Assembly (NCBI RefSeq): GCF_000158035.1
Contig: NZ_EQ973490.1
Coordinates: forward strand, 596,868 to 652,978
From: Bacteroides cellulosilyticus DSM 14838
Lineage (GTDB): Bacteria > Bacteroidota > Bacteroidia > Bacteroidales > Bacteroidaceae
Reading direction: 5' to 3'
DNA length: 56,111 bases
The notes beneath the pieces were generated by a model, which saw only the letters and a list, made by a program, of their open reading frames with translations, made no database searches and was not told the DNA's origin. Made by a program: the position numbers and the translations under genes. Every line of letters begins with the position of its first letter. Position 1 is the stretch's first letter. This document shows, one piece after another, positions 43,273 to 52,499 of the stretch.

Positions 43273-45139
43273 CTGGTTTTTGTTTTTTGAGTTCATCCGG
43301 TTTCTGTTTATCCAGCGGCTTTTCATGTATGTTCCAATCCTGGGTCAAGTCGAAATTAGCTTTCAGTTCTATCACCTGAGGATAGTAATACACTTTCTCC
43401 GGTTGCCGTTTGTCTTCGTATTTTCCGGTGTCCCACACACCGTTTCCATTCGTATCATTTATAAGGCGCGCACTATATTTGCCGGGATTCAGGAAGTAGA
43501 AATCTGCCTTACCATCGATAACCGGCACTGTACGTACCACTTTATCCTGTGCGTCCAGCAATTCTACAAAAGCAATCGAATCCGCTCCCGTCACATTATA
43601 GAATATTTGCCCATACTCTTCAGGTTTCTTCACCTTAAATTCTTTCTTTATCTTATCGGTGAAAAGGCCATATATTCCATGGAAAGCCGTCGAGTCGACT
43701 TCAAAAGCATAGCTTTCACCGGGCACCCAATCTGCATAAACATTATAGCGCATCAGGTTCAGAGAGTCCGGAACAAAATCGTAAGGGACATCATTCCACA
43801 AACTGTCTACTTTCTGTTTCAGATGAATAGCACCATCAGCAGCAGTTGCCAACGGTTCAGTAAACGTAAGAGAGATATAGTCGTAGATATCCATCGTACC
43901 CGGTGCATATACATCTACAGGTAAGAATACCGTCGGTTCTACATACTCCTTACCCTCTTTCTCCGCTTTCTTTTTGGCTTTTTCCAGTTCCTTTTCTTTC
44001 TTCTCACGTTCCTTTTCAAGTTCTTTCTCGGACTTAGGTCGAATTTTCGATACAAGTCTCAGAGTATCCGTACGCGGTACCAACTGGTTGAGCGTATCCG
44101 TATAGAGGTAAGTGAGACTCATCTTCAAAGTATCCATCTTATAGATCAAAGAGTCTCTTATCCAATAATGAAGCGTATCAATGCGTCCGGTAGGCTTCTC
44201 CACGATGAAAGCGTTGGTTTCATCGAAATTCAGTCCCTTCAACAACGGCAGGCTGTCAGCCTGAGTAGAGAAATAGAAAGAGAATTTCCGGGATTCGGGA
44301 CGTTCGCTCCTGATGAGACGTTGCGACAAAACCCGTTCTTTAAAACAGCGCAATATAACGTCATCCGGAGAAAAATGAGTATAAGCTCTCTCCATGATCG
44401 TATCTATCGTCAGAGAATCTTTCCAAAGTGTATCAAGACGTGTCCGTTCATCCATGGCAGGAATAATCAGGGAGTCTTCGAAAGCAATCATTTCAGTGGG
44501 CTGACTATAATAGAAGTTTTGGTCAGCATCTTGCAATCCGTAGATGCGGTATTCGCCCGGAGCAACACCCCGAATTGTGAAACGTCCGCGACTGTCGGTA
44601 CGACCTACACGTTCAAAAGGTATCGTAGTAAAAGCCGAGTCAGCTAAATTGGAATGCATACCTACCAGCATACCTTTCACCGGTTCCAGATTGGCTGCAT
44701 TCAACACGGTACCGGAAACCACCATCGAGTCGATAACGGAACCCGTGGAGAAAGTAAACCCGAAATCGGGCAACGGATTACCTTCATTATTGTCCTGAAT
44801 AGCATCCGAGAAGTCTATCGAATAAGTAGTATTCGGTTTGAGAGTATCCTTTAAGGTGATTACCACCTTCTTCCCATTCGCCTTTATCTCCGGTTGTTGC
44901 ACCTGAGGTGGAGAAATCACGATCTTCTCCCCGGGTTTCTCAAGCTTGATGAATTCATCGAATTCAATCGTAACTTTCTTCCGGTTATTATTAAGCGCGC
45001 CCGGCGCAGGCGTACTACCTACGAAGCGTGGAGGGGTTTCATCAATAGCACCACCTTCCGGACGACCGATGCTGGCGCAAGAATAAAGCACGACACCAAC
45101 AACGGCAACACCTGCCAGACGATTGAAAAGAGACTTCAT
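43217..45139 (-). CDS. Big_5/Ig-like domain lipoprotein
   Basis: 640 aa. Lipoprotein signal MKSLFNRLAGVAVVGVVLYSC (Cys21). Residues about 36-130 form a Big_5 (Ig-like) domain: PPRFVGSTPAPGALNNNRKK, VTIEFDEFIKLEKPGEKI, TYSIDFSDAIQDNNEGNPLP. A carboxypeptidase-regulatory-like domain (SRGRFTIRGVAPGEYRIYGL) follows near 190, then a long beta-rich region interrupted by a charged Lys/Glu stretch near residue 385 (EKELEKEREKKEKELEKAKK). A second regulatory-like segment (GKADFYFLNPGKYSARLIND) comes near 570, and the tail is Lys/Asn-rich. Surface or periplasmic, function unknown. The tail overlaps the DUF3108 gene in another frame. Confidence 0.85.
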   Translation of the reverse strand: MKSLFNRLAGVAVVGVVLYSCASIGRPEGGAIDETPPRFVGSTPAPGALNNNRKKVTIEFDEFIKLEKPGEKIVISPPQVQQPEIKANGKKVVITLKDTLKPNTTYSIDFSDAIQDNNEGNPLPDFGFTFSTGSVIDSMVVSGTVLNAANLEPVKGMLVGMHSNLADSAFTTIPFERVGRTDSRGRFTIRGVAPGEYRIYGLQDADQNFYYSQPTEMIAFEDSLIIPAMDERTRLDTLWKDSLTIDTIMERAYTHFSPDDVILRCFKERVLSQRLIRSERPESRKFSFYFSTQADSLPLLKGLNFDETNAFIVEKPTGRIDTLHYWIRDSLIYKMDTLKMSLTYLYTDTLNQLVPRTDTLRLVSKIRPKSEKELEKEREKKEKELEKAKKKAEKEGKEYVEPTVFLPVDVYAPGTMDIYDYISLTFTEPLATAADGAIHLKQKVDSLWNDVPYDFVPDSLNLMRYNVYADWVPGESYAFEVDSTAFHGIYGLFTDKIKKEFKVKKPEEYGQIFYNVTGADSIAFVELLDAQDKVVRTVPVIDGKADFYFLNPGKYSARLINDTNGNGVWDTGKYEDKRQPEKVYYYPQVIELKANFDLTQDWNIHEKPLDKQKPDELKKQKPDEDKKKRNQNNRSSGNNR

Positions 45140-45167
45140 ATCTAAATATTTATTACGTAATATGCTG

Positions 45168-45175
45168 CAAAAATA
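45168..45175 (-). promoter_or_regulatory. Putative -7 box of the Big_5-DUF3108 unit
   Basis: On the minus strand TATTTTTG matches TAnnTTTG, 29 bp before the ATG at 45139. No clear -33 element. Confidence 0.45.
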
Positions 45176-45358
45176 AAGGTTATCCCTTAATAAACAGAAT
45201 GCTTTACAGTATTTTAATCAAAAAAGAGCAAGAAGACAGTAAAAACAGATAAAACAAAGGAAAGGTTCAATCGGGAGGATGAAAGAGAAGATACTTTAGC
45301 AAGACCCTGAGAAAGCGGGCAACTACCTGTGTGACAATCCACTGGGTGTTCCACAACA

Positions 45359-45468
45359 ATCAGTCGCAATGAAACACGAGTTCAGTCGTAGTGGGAAGTA
45401 CCTTCAGTCGTAGTGGGAGCTAGCTTCAGTCGTAATGGGAAATAGCTTCACTCGTAATGAGAATATTA
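45359..45468. repeat. 22-bp tandem array, five units (TTCAGTCGTAGTGGGA type)
   Basis: Units of exactly 22 bp start at 45359, 45381, 45403, 45425 and 45447. The core TTCAGTCGTAnTGGGA is conserved while the last six bases vary (AGTACC, GCTAGC, AATAGC); outer units are degenerate. It lies in the 599-bp divergent gap between the Big_5 and RND adaptor genes. The rest of that gap holds two promoter boxes and A+T-rich sequence. No spacers, so not CRISPR. It shares period and copy number, but not sequence, with the array at 24901. Confidence 0.8.
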
Positions 45469-45599
45469 TTCCTTTCTGTAATATAGAAACCGGAGAGGTA
45501 AAAGCTGATTAGAATGGCATATTGGAGACTTATATATAAGATATGTATGAAACATAGTTAAAAATAGACGCAAATAGAACTAATCTGTTCAAAAATAGA

Positions 45600-45607
45600 T
45601 AATTTTG
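45600..45607 (+). promoter_or_regulatory. Putative -7 box of the RND efflux operon
   Basis: TAATTTTG matches TAnnTTTG. It would give an unusually long leader of about 125 nt before the ATG at 45739; a 7-bp stem (GGAAAAC at 45613, GTTTTCC at 45636) lies in that leader. No -33 TTG at the usual spacing. Confidence 0.45.
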
Positions 45608-45738
45608 CAGCCGGAAAACCCGAAGAGTGCTTTTAGTTTTCCCCTTTGTCCTCCGTATTATCCAACTATGACAAAACATAAAAAGCCTTTTTTACCAAGA
45701 TGAAAAAATAAACCAAAAGACAGAGAATAATTACAAGT

Positions 45739-46911
45739 ATGAAGAGTAGATTGATTTTATTGGCATGTTGCCTGTCACTGTTCAGTTGCGGACAAAGTGA
45801 CAAAACTACGGGTAAAGCACCCGAATTTGCAGTGATTACAGTGGAAACAACCACTGCCAACTTAACGAACAGCTATCCGGCTACGATCAGAGGTAAACAA
45901 GATGTAGAAATCCGCCCCATGGTAAGCGGTTTCATCACCAAACTGCATGTAGACGAAGGTTCAGTAGTACGCAAGGGACAAGTGTTGTTCAGCATTGACC
46001 CCGTACAGTATCAAGCTGCTGTGAACTCAGCCAAAGCTGCTGTTGAAACAGCCAAAGCTGCCGTGAACACGCAGGAACTTACCGTAAACAACAAGCGTGA
46101 GTTGAACAAAAAGAATATCATCAGCAACTATGATTTGCAGATGGCAGAGAATCAACTGGCACAAACAAAAGCACAATTAGCACAAGCTGAAGCACAATTA
46201 GTAAACGCCAAGAACAATCTGTCGTATACCAGTGTAACCAGCCCCAGCGATGGTGTAGTAGGTAATATCCCCTACCGTGTAGGTAGTTTGGTTAGCCCTT
46301 CCGTTGCCAACCCGCTGACTACTGTAGCCGATATTTCTGAAATGTATGCTTACTTCTCCATGACCGAAAGACAACTGCTGTCTCAGATTCGCGAGGGTGG
46401 TAGCATCAAGGAAATTCTGGAAAGAATGCCCGATGTACAATTACAACTCATCGACGGAACCATGTATGCCGACAGTGGCCGCGTAGAAACCATCAGCGGT
46501 GTTATCGATCAGGCTACCGGTTCGGTAACTATGCGTGCCCTCTTCCCCAACAAGCACAATGTGCTGCGTAGCGGAAGTACCGGTAATGTAGTATTCCCCA
46601 ATCCGATGACAGATGTTATTATGATACCGCAATCGGCCACTACAGAAATACAGGACAAGAAGTTCGTATTCGTAGTGCAGCCTGACAACACCCTGAAGAA
46701 TACGGAAATTAAGGTGTTTAAGCTGAACGACGGCAAGTATTACTACGTAACCGAAGGCTTGAAAGCCGGTGACAAAGTAGTAATGGAAGGTGTGCAGAAC
46801 CTGAGAGATGGAGCAGCTATCACTCCTATCACTCCTGCCGAGAAAGAAGCTGAATATCAGAAAGCACTGAAAGACCAGAAAGAAGGCAATATCCAAACTG
46901 CGTTCAATTAA
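45739..46911 (+). CDS. RND efflux periplasmic adaptor subunit (MexA/AcrA-like)
   Basis: 390 aa. Lipoprotein signal MKSRLILLACCLSLFSC (Cys17). The membrane-fusion layout is complete: barrel-sandwich half motif GKQDVEIRPMVSGFITKLHV DEGSVVRKGQVLFSIDP (about residues 54-91), alpha-hairpin coiled coil (about 95-150, AAVNSAKAAVETAKAAVNTQ and QLAQTKAQLAQAEAQL), second lipoyl half (YTSVTSPSDGVVGNIPYRVG), beta-barrel and membrane-proximal domains. It links the pump to the outer-membrane channel. First gene of the operon with pump and channel; a long leader and an intercistronic hairpin suggest control at RNA level. Confidence 0.95.
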   Translation: MKSRLILLACCLSLFSCGQSDKTTGKAPEFAVITVETTTANLTNSYPATIRGKQDVEIRPMVSGFITKLHVDEGSVVRKGQVLFSIDPVQYQAAVNSAKAAVETAKAAVNTQELTVNNKRELNKKNIISNYDLQMAENQLAQTKAQLAQAEAQLVNAKNNLSYTSVTSPSDGVVGNIPYRVGSLVSPSVANPLTTVADISEMYAYFSMTERQLLSQIREGGSIKEILERMPDVQLQLIDGTMYADSGRVETISGVIDQATGSVTMRALFPNKHNVLRSGSTGNVVFPNPMTDVIMIPQSATTEIQDKKFVFVVQPDNTLKNTEIKVFKLNDGKYYYVTEGLKAGDKVVMEGVQNLRDGAAITPITPAEKEAEYQKALKDQKEGNIQTAFN

Positions 46912-46925
46912 CGTTTAACGGTTAA

Positions 46926-46978
46926 TGATTAGTGATCAGCGGCTGCGCTATTATGCCGCAGGTACTTATCACTAATCA
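46926..46978 (+). repeat. Intercistronic hairpin in the RND operon
   Basis: TGATTAGTGAT (46926-46936) and ATCACTAATCA (46968-46978) are perfect 11-bp arms, with GCGGC/GCCGC (46939-46943, 46955-46959) pairing inside. A further AATCACTAA copy follows just before the pump gene. There is no U-run, so it more likely stabilises or splits the mRNA between adaptor and pump than ends it. Confidence 0.75.
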
Positions 46979-47001
46979 CCAACCCCTAATCACTAAATAA
47001 C

Positions 47002-50000
47002 ATGAAATTAGATAGATTTATTAATCGTCCGGTACTATCCACGGTAATCTCCGTGCTGATAGTAATCCTGGGGCTTATTGGTCTGGCAACCTTGCCTATC
47101 ACCCAATACCCGGACATTGCACCACCAACCGTATCGGTGCGTGCCACCTATACGGGTGCCAACGCTCAAACGGTGTTGAACTCCGTTATTGCACCGCTGG
47201 AAGACCAGATCAATGGTGTAGAAAACATGATGTACATGACTTCCAATGCCACCAACAGTGGTTCTGCCGATATTTCCGTTTACTTCAAGCAGGGAACCGA
47301 CCCGGATATGGCTGCCGTAAACGTACAGAACCGTGTATCTATGGCACAAGGTCTGCTGCCCGCCGAAGTAACCAAGGTAGGTGTGACCACACAAAAGAGA
47401 CAGACTTCCATGTTGATGGTATTCTCTATTTATGATGAGACAGACCAATACAACATCGAGTTCCTGGAAAACTATGCCAACATCAACCTTATCCCTGAAG
47501 TAAAACGTGTTGCCGGTGTAGGTGATGCGATGGTGATGGGTGTGGACTATTCTATGCGTATCTGGCTGAAGCCTGATGTCATGGCACAGTACAAATTAAT
47601 CCCCAACGATGTAGTAGCATCCCTGTCTGAACAAAACATCGAGGCTGCTCCCGGACAGTTCGGTGAACGTGGTAACCAGACATTCCAATATACGATACGT
47701 TACAAAGGCCGTCTGCAACAAACAGAGGAGTTTGAGAACATCGTTATCAAGGCACTTGACAATGGAGAGATACTCCGCCTGAAAGACATTGCCGAACTTG
47801 AATTGGGACGTTTGACTTACAGCTTCAACAATACCGTAAACGGACATAAAGCCGTCAGCTGTATCGTATTCCAGATGGCAGGTAGTAATGCTACCCAAAC
47901 CATCAATGACCTGGAAACACTATTGGACGGATACTCTGAAAAGTTGCCTACCGGTCTGAAAATCAATATTGCACAGAGTGCCAACGACTTCTTGTTCGCC
48001 TCTATCCATGAGGTTATCAAGACTTTGATCGAGGCCTTTATCCTTGTGTTCATTGTGGTATATATCTTCTTGCAGGATTTCCGTTCCACATTGATCCCCG
48101 CTATTGCTATTCCGGTAGCATTGATTGCGACATTCTTCGTACTGAAGCTAATCGGCTTTAGTATCAACTTGCTGACCCTTTCGGCCATGGTGCTTGCCAT
48201 TGCGATAGTGGTCGACGACGCCATAGTCGTCGTCGAGGGTGTCCATGCGAAGCTAGACCAGGGGTATAAGTCCGCCCGTGCCGCTTCCATCGATGCCATG
48301 AGTGAATTGGGTGGTGCCATCGTTTCTATTACGCTGGTCATGATGTCTGTATTTATCCCTGTAAGTTTCATGGGTGGTACGGCAGGTACATTCTACCGAC
48401 AGTTCGGTCTGACAATGGCCATCGCTATCGGTTTCTCCGCATTGAACGCTTTGACGTTGAGTCCGGCATTGTGTGCCATCTTCCTGAAACCACATGATGA
48501 ACATGGTGAAAAGAAATCGACATTTATCAGTCGCTTCCATACAGGCTTCAATGTGGCTTACGACAAGATGTTGAAGAAATACAAGAATAATGTATTGTTC
48601 TTCATCCAGAAGAGATGGTTGAGTTTCGGTCTTGTAGCAGGTTCTATCGTATTGCTGATTTTCTTTATGAAGATCACTCCGACGGGTATGGTGCCTAATG
48701 AAGATACAGGTACCATCATGGGTGTAGTAACTCTGCCTCCGGGTACTTCACAGGAACGTGCGCAAGAAGTATTAAACCGTGTAGACAGCCTGGTAGCTGC
48801 TGAACCAGCCGTTGCATCACGTACGGTAATCTCCGGTTATAGCTTCATCGGTGGACAAGGACCTTCTTACGGTTCTATCATCATCAAGCTGAAGAACTGG
48901 GAAGAACGTTCCACAATGCAAAACTCTAACATTGTTTATATCACGCTCTTTATGCGTGCACAGAAGATTATCAAGGAAGCACAGGTACTGTTCTTTGCTC
49001 CTCCTATGATTCCGGGTTACTCTGCATCCAGCGATATCGAGTTGAACATGCAGGATAAGACCGGTGGTGACTTGAACCACTTCTTCGACGTAGTAAAAGA
49101 TTACAATGCTGCACTGGAAGCACGTCCGGAAATCAACTCCGCAAAGACGAGCTTCAACCCGAACTTCCCGCAGTACATGCTTGACATTGACGCTGCTGCT
49201 TGTAAGAAAGCAGGAATCAGTCCAAGTGACATCCTCAGCACTATGCAGGGATACTTCGGCGGTCTGTATGCTTCTAACTTCAACAGTTTCGGTAAGATGT
49301 ACCGTGTTATGGTTCAGGCAGAACCCGAAGCAACCAAGAATCTGGAATCTTTGTCCAGCATCAAGGTGCGCAACGGCAATGAAATGGCCCCGATTACTCA
49401 GTTCGTTTCCATCAAGAAGGTATACGGACCTGATATTATCAGTCGTTTCAACCTGTATACCTCTATGAAAGTAATGGTTGCTCCTGCTTCCGGATATACT
49501 TCCGGTCAGGCACTGGCTGCTATCGCCGAGGTTGCCAAAGAGAATCTGCCTGCCGGTTTCGCTTACGAATTGGGAGGTATGGCACGTGAAGAGGCCGAAA
49601 CCAGTGGTAGTACCACAGGATTAATCTTCGTACTCTGCTTCGTATTCGTTTACCTGTTGCTGAGTGCACAGTATGAAAGTTATATCCTGCCGCTTGCCGT
49701 ACTTTTATCTATTCCGTTCGGTCTGTTGGGTAGCTTCTTGTTCGTCAACGGTATGAGTGCTATCGGCAATATCTCCATTCTGAAGATGATAATGGGGTCC
49801 ATGTCGAACGACATTTATATGCAGATTGCATTGATCATGTTGATGGGTCTGTTGGCAAAGAATGCCATCTTGATTATTGAGTTTGCTCTCGACCGTCGTA
49901 AGATGGGTATGAGTATAACGTGGGCAGCCGTACTGGGTGCCGCAGCCCGTCTGCGTCCTATCTTGATGACATCACTGGCCATGATTGTCGGTTTGATTCC

Positions 50001-50214
50001 GTTAATGCTGGCATCCGGTGCAGGTGCTAATGGTAACCGTACGCTGGGTACTTCTGCCATCGGTGGTATGTTAATCGGTATGATTCTGCAGATCTTTATT
50101 GTGCCGGCTCTGTTCGTTGCATTCCAATACCTGCAGGAGAAGATTAAACCGATGGAATGGACAGATGTGGATAACTCTGACGCAGAACCTGAAATTGAGC
50201 AATACACTAAATAA
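47002..50214 (+). CDS. RND efflux pump permease (AcrB/MexB, HAE1 family)
   Basis: 1070 aa, full length. Proton-driven inner-membrane trimer that exports drugs or other amphiphiles. Seen: MKLDRFINRPVLSTVISVLI at the N-terminus (TM1), DIAPPTVSVRATYTGANAQT, the TM4 motif AIAIVVDDAIVVVEG with the two proton-relay Asp, FMGGTAGTFYRQFGLTMAIA, GPSYGSIIIKLKNWEER, and in the second half RPILMTSLAMIVGLIPLM and GTSAIGGMLIGM. Twelve transmembrane segments and two large periplasmic loops are in place. Substrates are not predictable. Middle gene of the tripartite operon. Confidence 0.97.
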   Translation: MKLDRFINRPVLSTVISVLIVILGLIGLATLPITQYPDIAPPTVSVRATYTGANAQTVLNSVIAPLEDQINGVENMMYMTSNATNSGSADISVYFKQGTDPDMAAVNVQNRVSMAQGLLPAEVTKVGVTTQKRQTSMLMVFSIYDETDQYNIEFLENYANINLIPEVKRVAGVGDAMVMGVDYSMRIWLKPDVMAQYKLIPNDVVASLSEQNIEAAPGQFGERGNQTFQYTIRYKGRLQQTEEFENIVIKALDNGEILRLKDIAELELGRLTYSFNNTVNGHKAVSCIVFQMAGSNATQTINDLETLLDGYSEKLPTGLKINIAQSANDFLFASIHEVIKTLIEAFILVFIVVYIFLQDFRSTLIPAIAIPVALIATFFVLKLIGFSINLLTLSAMVLAIAIVVDDAIVVVEGVHAKLDQGYKSARAASIDAMSELGGAIVSITLVMMSVFIPVSFMGGTAGTFYRQFGLTMAIAIGFSALNALTLSPALCAIFLKPHDEHGEKKSTFISRFHTGFNVAYDKMLKKYKNNVLFFIQKRWLSFGLVAGSIVLLIFFMKITPTGMVPNEDTGTIMGVVTLPPGTSQERAQEVLNRVDSLVAAEPAVASRTVISGYSFIGGQGPSYGSIIIKLKNWEERSTMQNSNIVYITLFMRAQKIIKEAQVLFFAPPMIPGYSASSDIELNMQDKTGGDLNHFFDVVKDYNAALEARPEINSAKTSFNPNFPQYMLDIDAAACKKAGISPSDILSTMQGYFGGLYASNFNSFGKMYRVMVQAEPEATKNLESLSSIKVRNGNEMAPITQFVSIKKVYGPDIISRFNLYTSMKVMVAPASGYTSGQALAAIAEVAKENLPAGFAYELGGMAREEAETSGSTTGLIFVLCFVFVYLLLSAQYESYILPLAVLLSIPFGLLGSFLFVNGMSAIGNISILKMIMGSMSNDIYMQIALIMLMGLLAKNAILIIEFALDRRKMGMSITWAAVLGAAARLRPILMTSLAMIVGLIPLMLASGAGANGNRTLGTSAIGGMLIGMILQIFIVPALFVAFQYLQEKIKPMEWTDVDNSDAEPEIEQYTK

Positions 50215-50241
50215 GTATTAGGTATAAATACTTTTATCATT

Positions 50242-51630
50242 ATGAAGAAACAAATTATAACTCTGATGTGTGCAACTGCTCTTTTAAGCAGTTGCCATAT
50301 CTACAAATCATACGACAGACCCGAAGATATTACGGCTGCCGGACTGTATCGCGACACGACAGCTGTGAACGATACACTGGCAGCGGATACTGCAAACTTC
50401 GGTAACCTGCCTTGGAGGGAAGTATTTACCGACCCTCAGTTGCAAGCGCTCATCGAACAAGCACTTGCCAATAATCCAGATTTGCGCAGTGCCGCTCTGA
50501 ACGTGAAGAAAGCGGAAGCTGCACTGATGTCTGCACGCCTGGCTTATGCTCCCACGCTTGCACTGTCTCCGCAGGGAACTGTAAGCAGTTGGGATAAGGG
50601 AAAGGCTACGCAAACTTATTCGCTTCCTGTCACAGCAAGCTGGCAAATAGACCTCTTCGGTCAGATACTGAACCCGAAACGTGGTGCACAGGTATCTCTG
50701 AAACAGACACAGTTCTATGAACAAGCCGTGCAAACTCAGGTAATTGCCAATGTGGCCAATATGTACTACACATTGTTGATGCTCGACCGACAGTTGCAAA
50801 TTACAGAATCCACTGCCGATATTCTTAAAAAGAATGTGGAAACCGTAGAAGCAATGAAGGACGCAGGCATATACAATACGACTTCTGCCGGAGTAGAACA
50901 AACCCGTGCCGCCTACGCACAGGTGCTGGCTTCTCTGCCCGGTATGCGTCAAAGTATTCGTGAAACAGAAAATGCTCTTTGCCTGATGCTGAATCAACCG
51001 GCACAGGAAATAGAACGTGGGGTATTGGAAAACCAGCAATTACCAACAGAATTCTCTGCCGGTATTCCTTTGCAACTGTTATCTAACCGTCCCGATGTAA
51101 AAGCTGCCGAAATGTCTCTTGCTGCAAGTTATTACGATACCAACAGCGCACGTGCAGCTTTCTATCCACAAATTACATTGAGTGGTTCGGCAGGATGGAC
51201 TAACAGTGCAGGTTCTGCAATTGTAAATCCAGGCAAATTACTGGCTTCCGCCATAGGATCGTTGACACAACCGCTATTCTATCGCGGTGCTAATATCGCC
51301 CGTCTGAAACAGGCCAAAGCACAGGAAGAGCAATCCAAAATCCAGTTCCAAACCACTTTGCTGAAAGCTGGAAATGAAGTGAGCAACGCCTTGTATCAAT
51401 ACCAAATGACCTCCGAAAAAGCCATTTCTCGCGAGATTCAGGTAAATTCAGCCCGTAAAGCTGCGGAAGATACAAAAGAATTGTTTAACTTAGGCACGTC
51501 AACGTATCTGGAAGTTCTGTCTGCTGAGCAATCTTACCTCAGTGCACAAACCTCCGAGGTATCCGACACTTTCGACCGCATGCAAGCTGTTATCAGCCTG
51601 TACCAAGCGCTTGGAGGAGGCAGAAAGTAA
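50242..51630 (+). CDS. RND outer-membrane channel lipoprotein (OprM/NodT family)
   Basis: 462 aa. Lipoprotein signal MKKQIITLMCATALLSSC (Cys18), then LPWREVFTDPQLQALIEQALANNPDLRSAA, the standard start of NodT-family channels. Two TolC-like repeats follow, each with long helices and a LSPQGTV / ITLSGSAGW beta segment; QLLSNRPDVKAAEMSLAASY and YLEVLSAEQSYLSAQ are typical. It forms the trimeric exit duct. 27 bp after the pump gene and 19 bp before the LpxA-like gene. Confidence 0.96.
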   Translation: MKKQIITLMCATALLSSCHIYKSYDRPEDITAAGLYRDTTAVNDTLAADTANFGNLPWREVFTDPQLQALIEQALANNPDLRSAALNVKKAEAALMSARLAYAPTLALSPQGTVSSWDKGKATQTYSLPVTASWQIDLFGQILNPKRGAQVSLKQTQFYEQAVQTQVIANVANMYYTLLMLDRQLQITESTADILKKNVETVEAMKDAGIYNTTSAGVEQTRAAYAQVLASLPGMRQSIRETENALCLMLNQPAQEIERGVLENQQLPTEFSAGIPLQLLSNRPDVKAAEMSLAASYYDTNSARAAFYPQITLSGSAGWTNSAGSAIVNPGKLLASAIGSLTQPLFYRGANIARLKQAKAQEEQSKIQFQTTLLKAGNEVSNALYQYQMTSEKAISREIQVNSARKAAEDTKELFNLGTSTYLEVLSAEQSYLSAQTSEVSDTFDRMQAVISLYQALGGGRK

Positions 51631-51649
51631 TAACTAAAAACTAATTACT

Positions 51650-52417
51650 ATGATAAGTCCATTAGCATTTGTAGATCCTGCCGCAAAGCTCGGCAAGAAT
51701 GTAACGGTTCAGCCTTTTGCATATATCGAAGGCGATGTAGAGATTGGAGATGATTGTATTATCATGTCCGGTGCGCGTATCCTCGACGGTACACGCTTGG
51801 GGCAAAGGAACAAAGTGCATCATGGCGCCGTACTCGGTACCGTCCCGCAGGATTTCCATTATACGGGCGAGAAGAGTCTGCTGATCATCGGCGACCAGAA
51901 CGACATTCGCGAAAATGTAGTTGTGAGCCGTGCTACACATGAAGGAGATGCCACACGTATCGGCAACGAGAACTTCCTGATGGATGGTGTACACCTTTGC
52001 CATGATGTGCAGATAGGTAACCACTGCGTATTAGGACTTAAGACTATTGTAGCCGGTGATTGCCGTATCAGTGACTGCACCATTCTGAGCAGTAACGTCA
52101 TTTTGCAACAACAATGCCACATCGGAAGCTGGGTATTGATCCAGTCAGGATGCCGCATTGCGAAAGACGTTCCTCCTTATGTGATCATGAATGGTAATCC
52201 GGCCGGTTATCATGGCATTAATGCTGTTGTGCTACAGCACAAGCATCAGGTAACAGACCGCATTCTGCGTCATATTGTAAATGCTTACCGTCTGATTTAC
52301 CAAGGTAACTTCAGCATACAGGATGCTTTGCAAAAGATTGAAGACCAAGTGCCGATGAGTGACGAAATACACAATATCCTTAACTTCGTACGCGAGTCTA
52401 AAGGCATTGTAAAATAA
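51650..52417 (+). CDS. LpxA-like left-handed beta-helix acyltransferase (second copy type)
   Basis: 255 aa, same length as LpxA (UDP-GlcNAc O-acyltransferase). Hexapeptide repeats run from about residue 2 to 185 (ISPLAFVDPAAKLGKNVTVQ, PFAYIEGDVEIGDDCIIMSG); NFLMDGVHLCHDVQIGNHCV carries the two His that match the LpxA catalytic region; then DVPPYVIMNGNPAGYHGINA and a C-terminal helical domain. But the LpxA block VTIHRGT reads VVVSRATHEG here and the later His of TAVHQF is Gln. Bacteroides usually have another LpxA fused to or beside LpxC/FabZ, so this copy may acylate something else. Last gene of the RND operon, followed by a terminator. Confidence 0.82.
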   Translation: MISPLAFVDPAAKLGKNVTVQPFAYIEGDVEIGDDCIIMSGARILDGTRLGQRNKVHHGAVLGTVPQDFHYTGEKSLLIIGDQNDIRENVVVSRATHEGDATRIGNENFLMDGVHLCHDVQIGNHCVLGLKTIVAGDCRISDCTILSSNVILQQQCHIGSWVLIQSGCRIAKDVPPYVIMNGNPAGYHGINAVVLQHKHQVTDRILRHIVNAYRLIYQGNFSIQDALQKIEDQVPMSDEIHNILNFVRESKGIVK

Positions 52418-52436
52418 AAGAATACTCCTTATTCGG

Positions 52437-52469
52437 AAGGCGGTCGGGTTTACTCGTCCGCCTTTTTTG
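52437..52469 (+). terminator. Terminator of the RND-lpxA-like operon
   Basis: AAGGCGG (52437-52443) and CCGCCTT (52458-52464) form a 7-bp stem with a 14-nt loop, followed by TTTTTTG. It lies 20 bp after the stop and directly before the promoter box of the nuclease gene. Confidence 0.8.
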
Positions 52470-52470
52470 T

Positions 52471-52478
52471 TATCTTTG
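52471..52478 (+). promoter_or_regulatory. Putative -7 box of the nuclease gene
   Basis: TATCTTTG matches TAnnTTTG. It lies 22 bp before the ATG at 52500 and rules out translation from the TTG at 52467. Confidence 0.5.
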
Positions 52479-52499
52479 CACCACCTTACCCATTCAGTT

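Noticed and set aside
45668..45703. 11-codon leader ORF (MTKHKKPFLPR) before the RND adaptor
   Set aside because: It sits in a long leader and ends before another tiny frame, but there is no terminator/antiterminator pair or codon bias to support attenuation.
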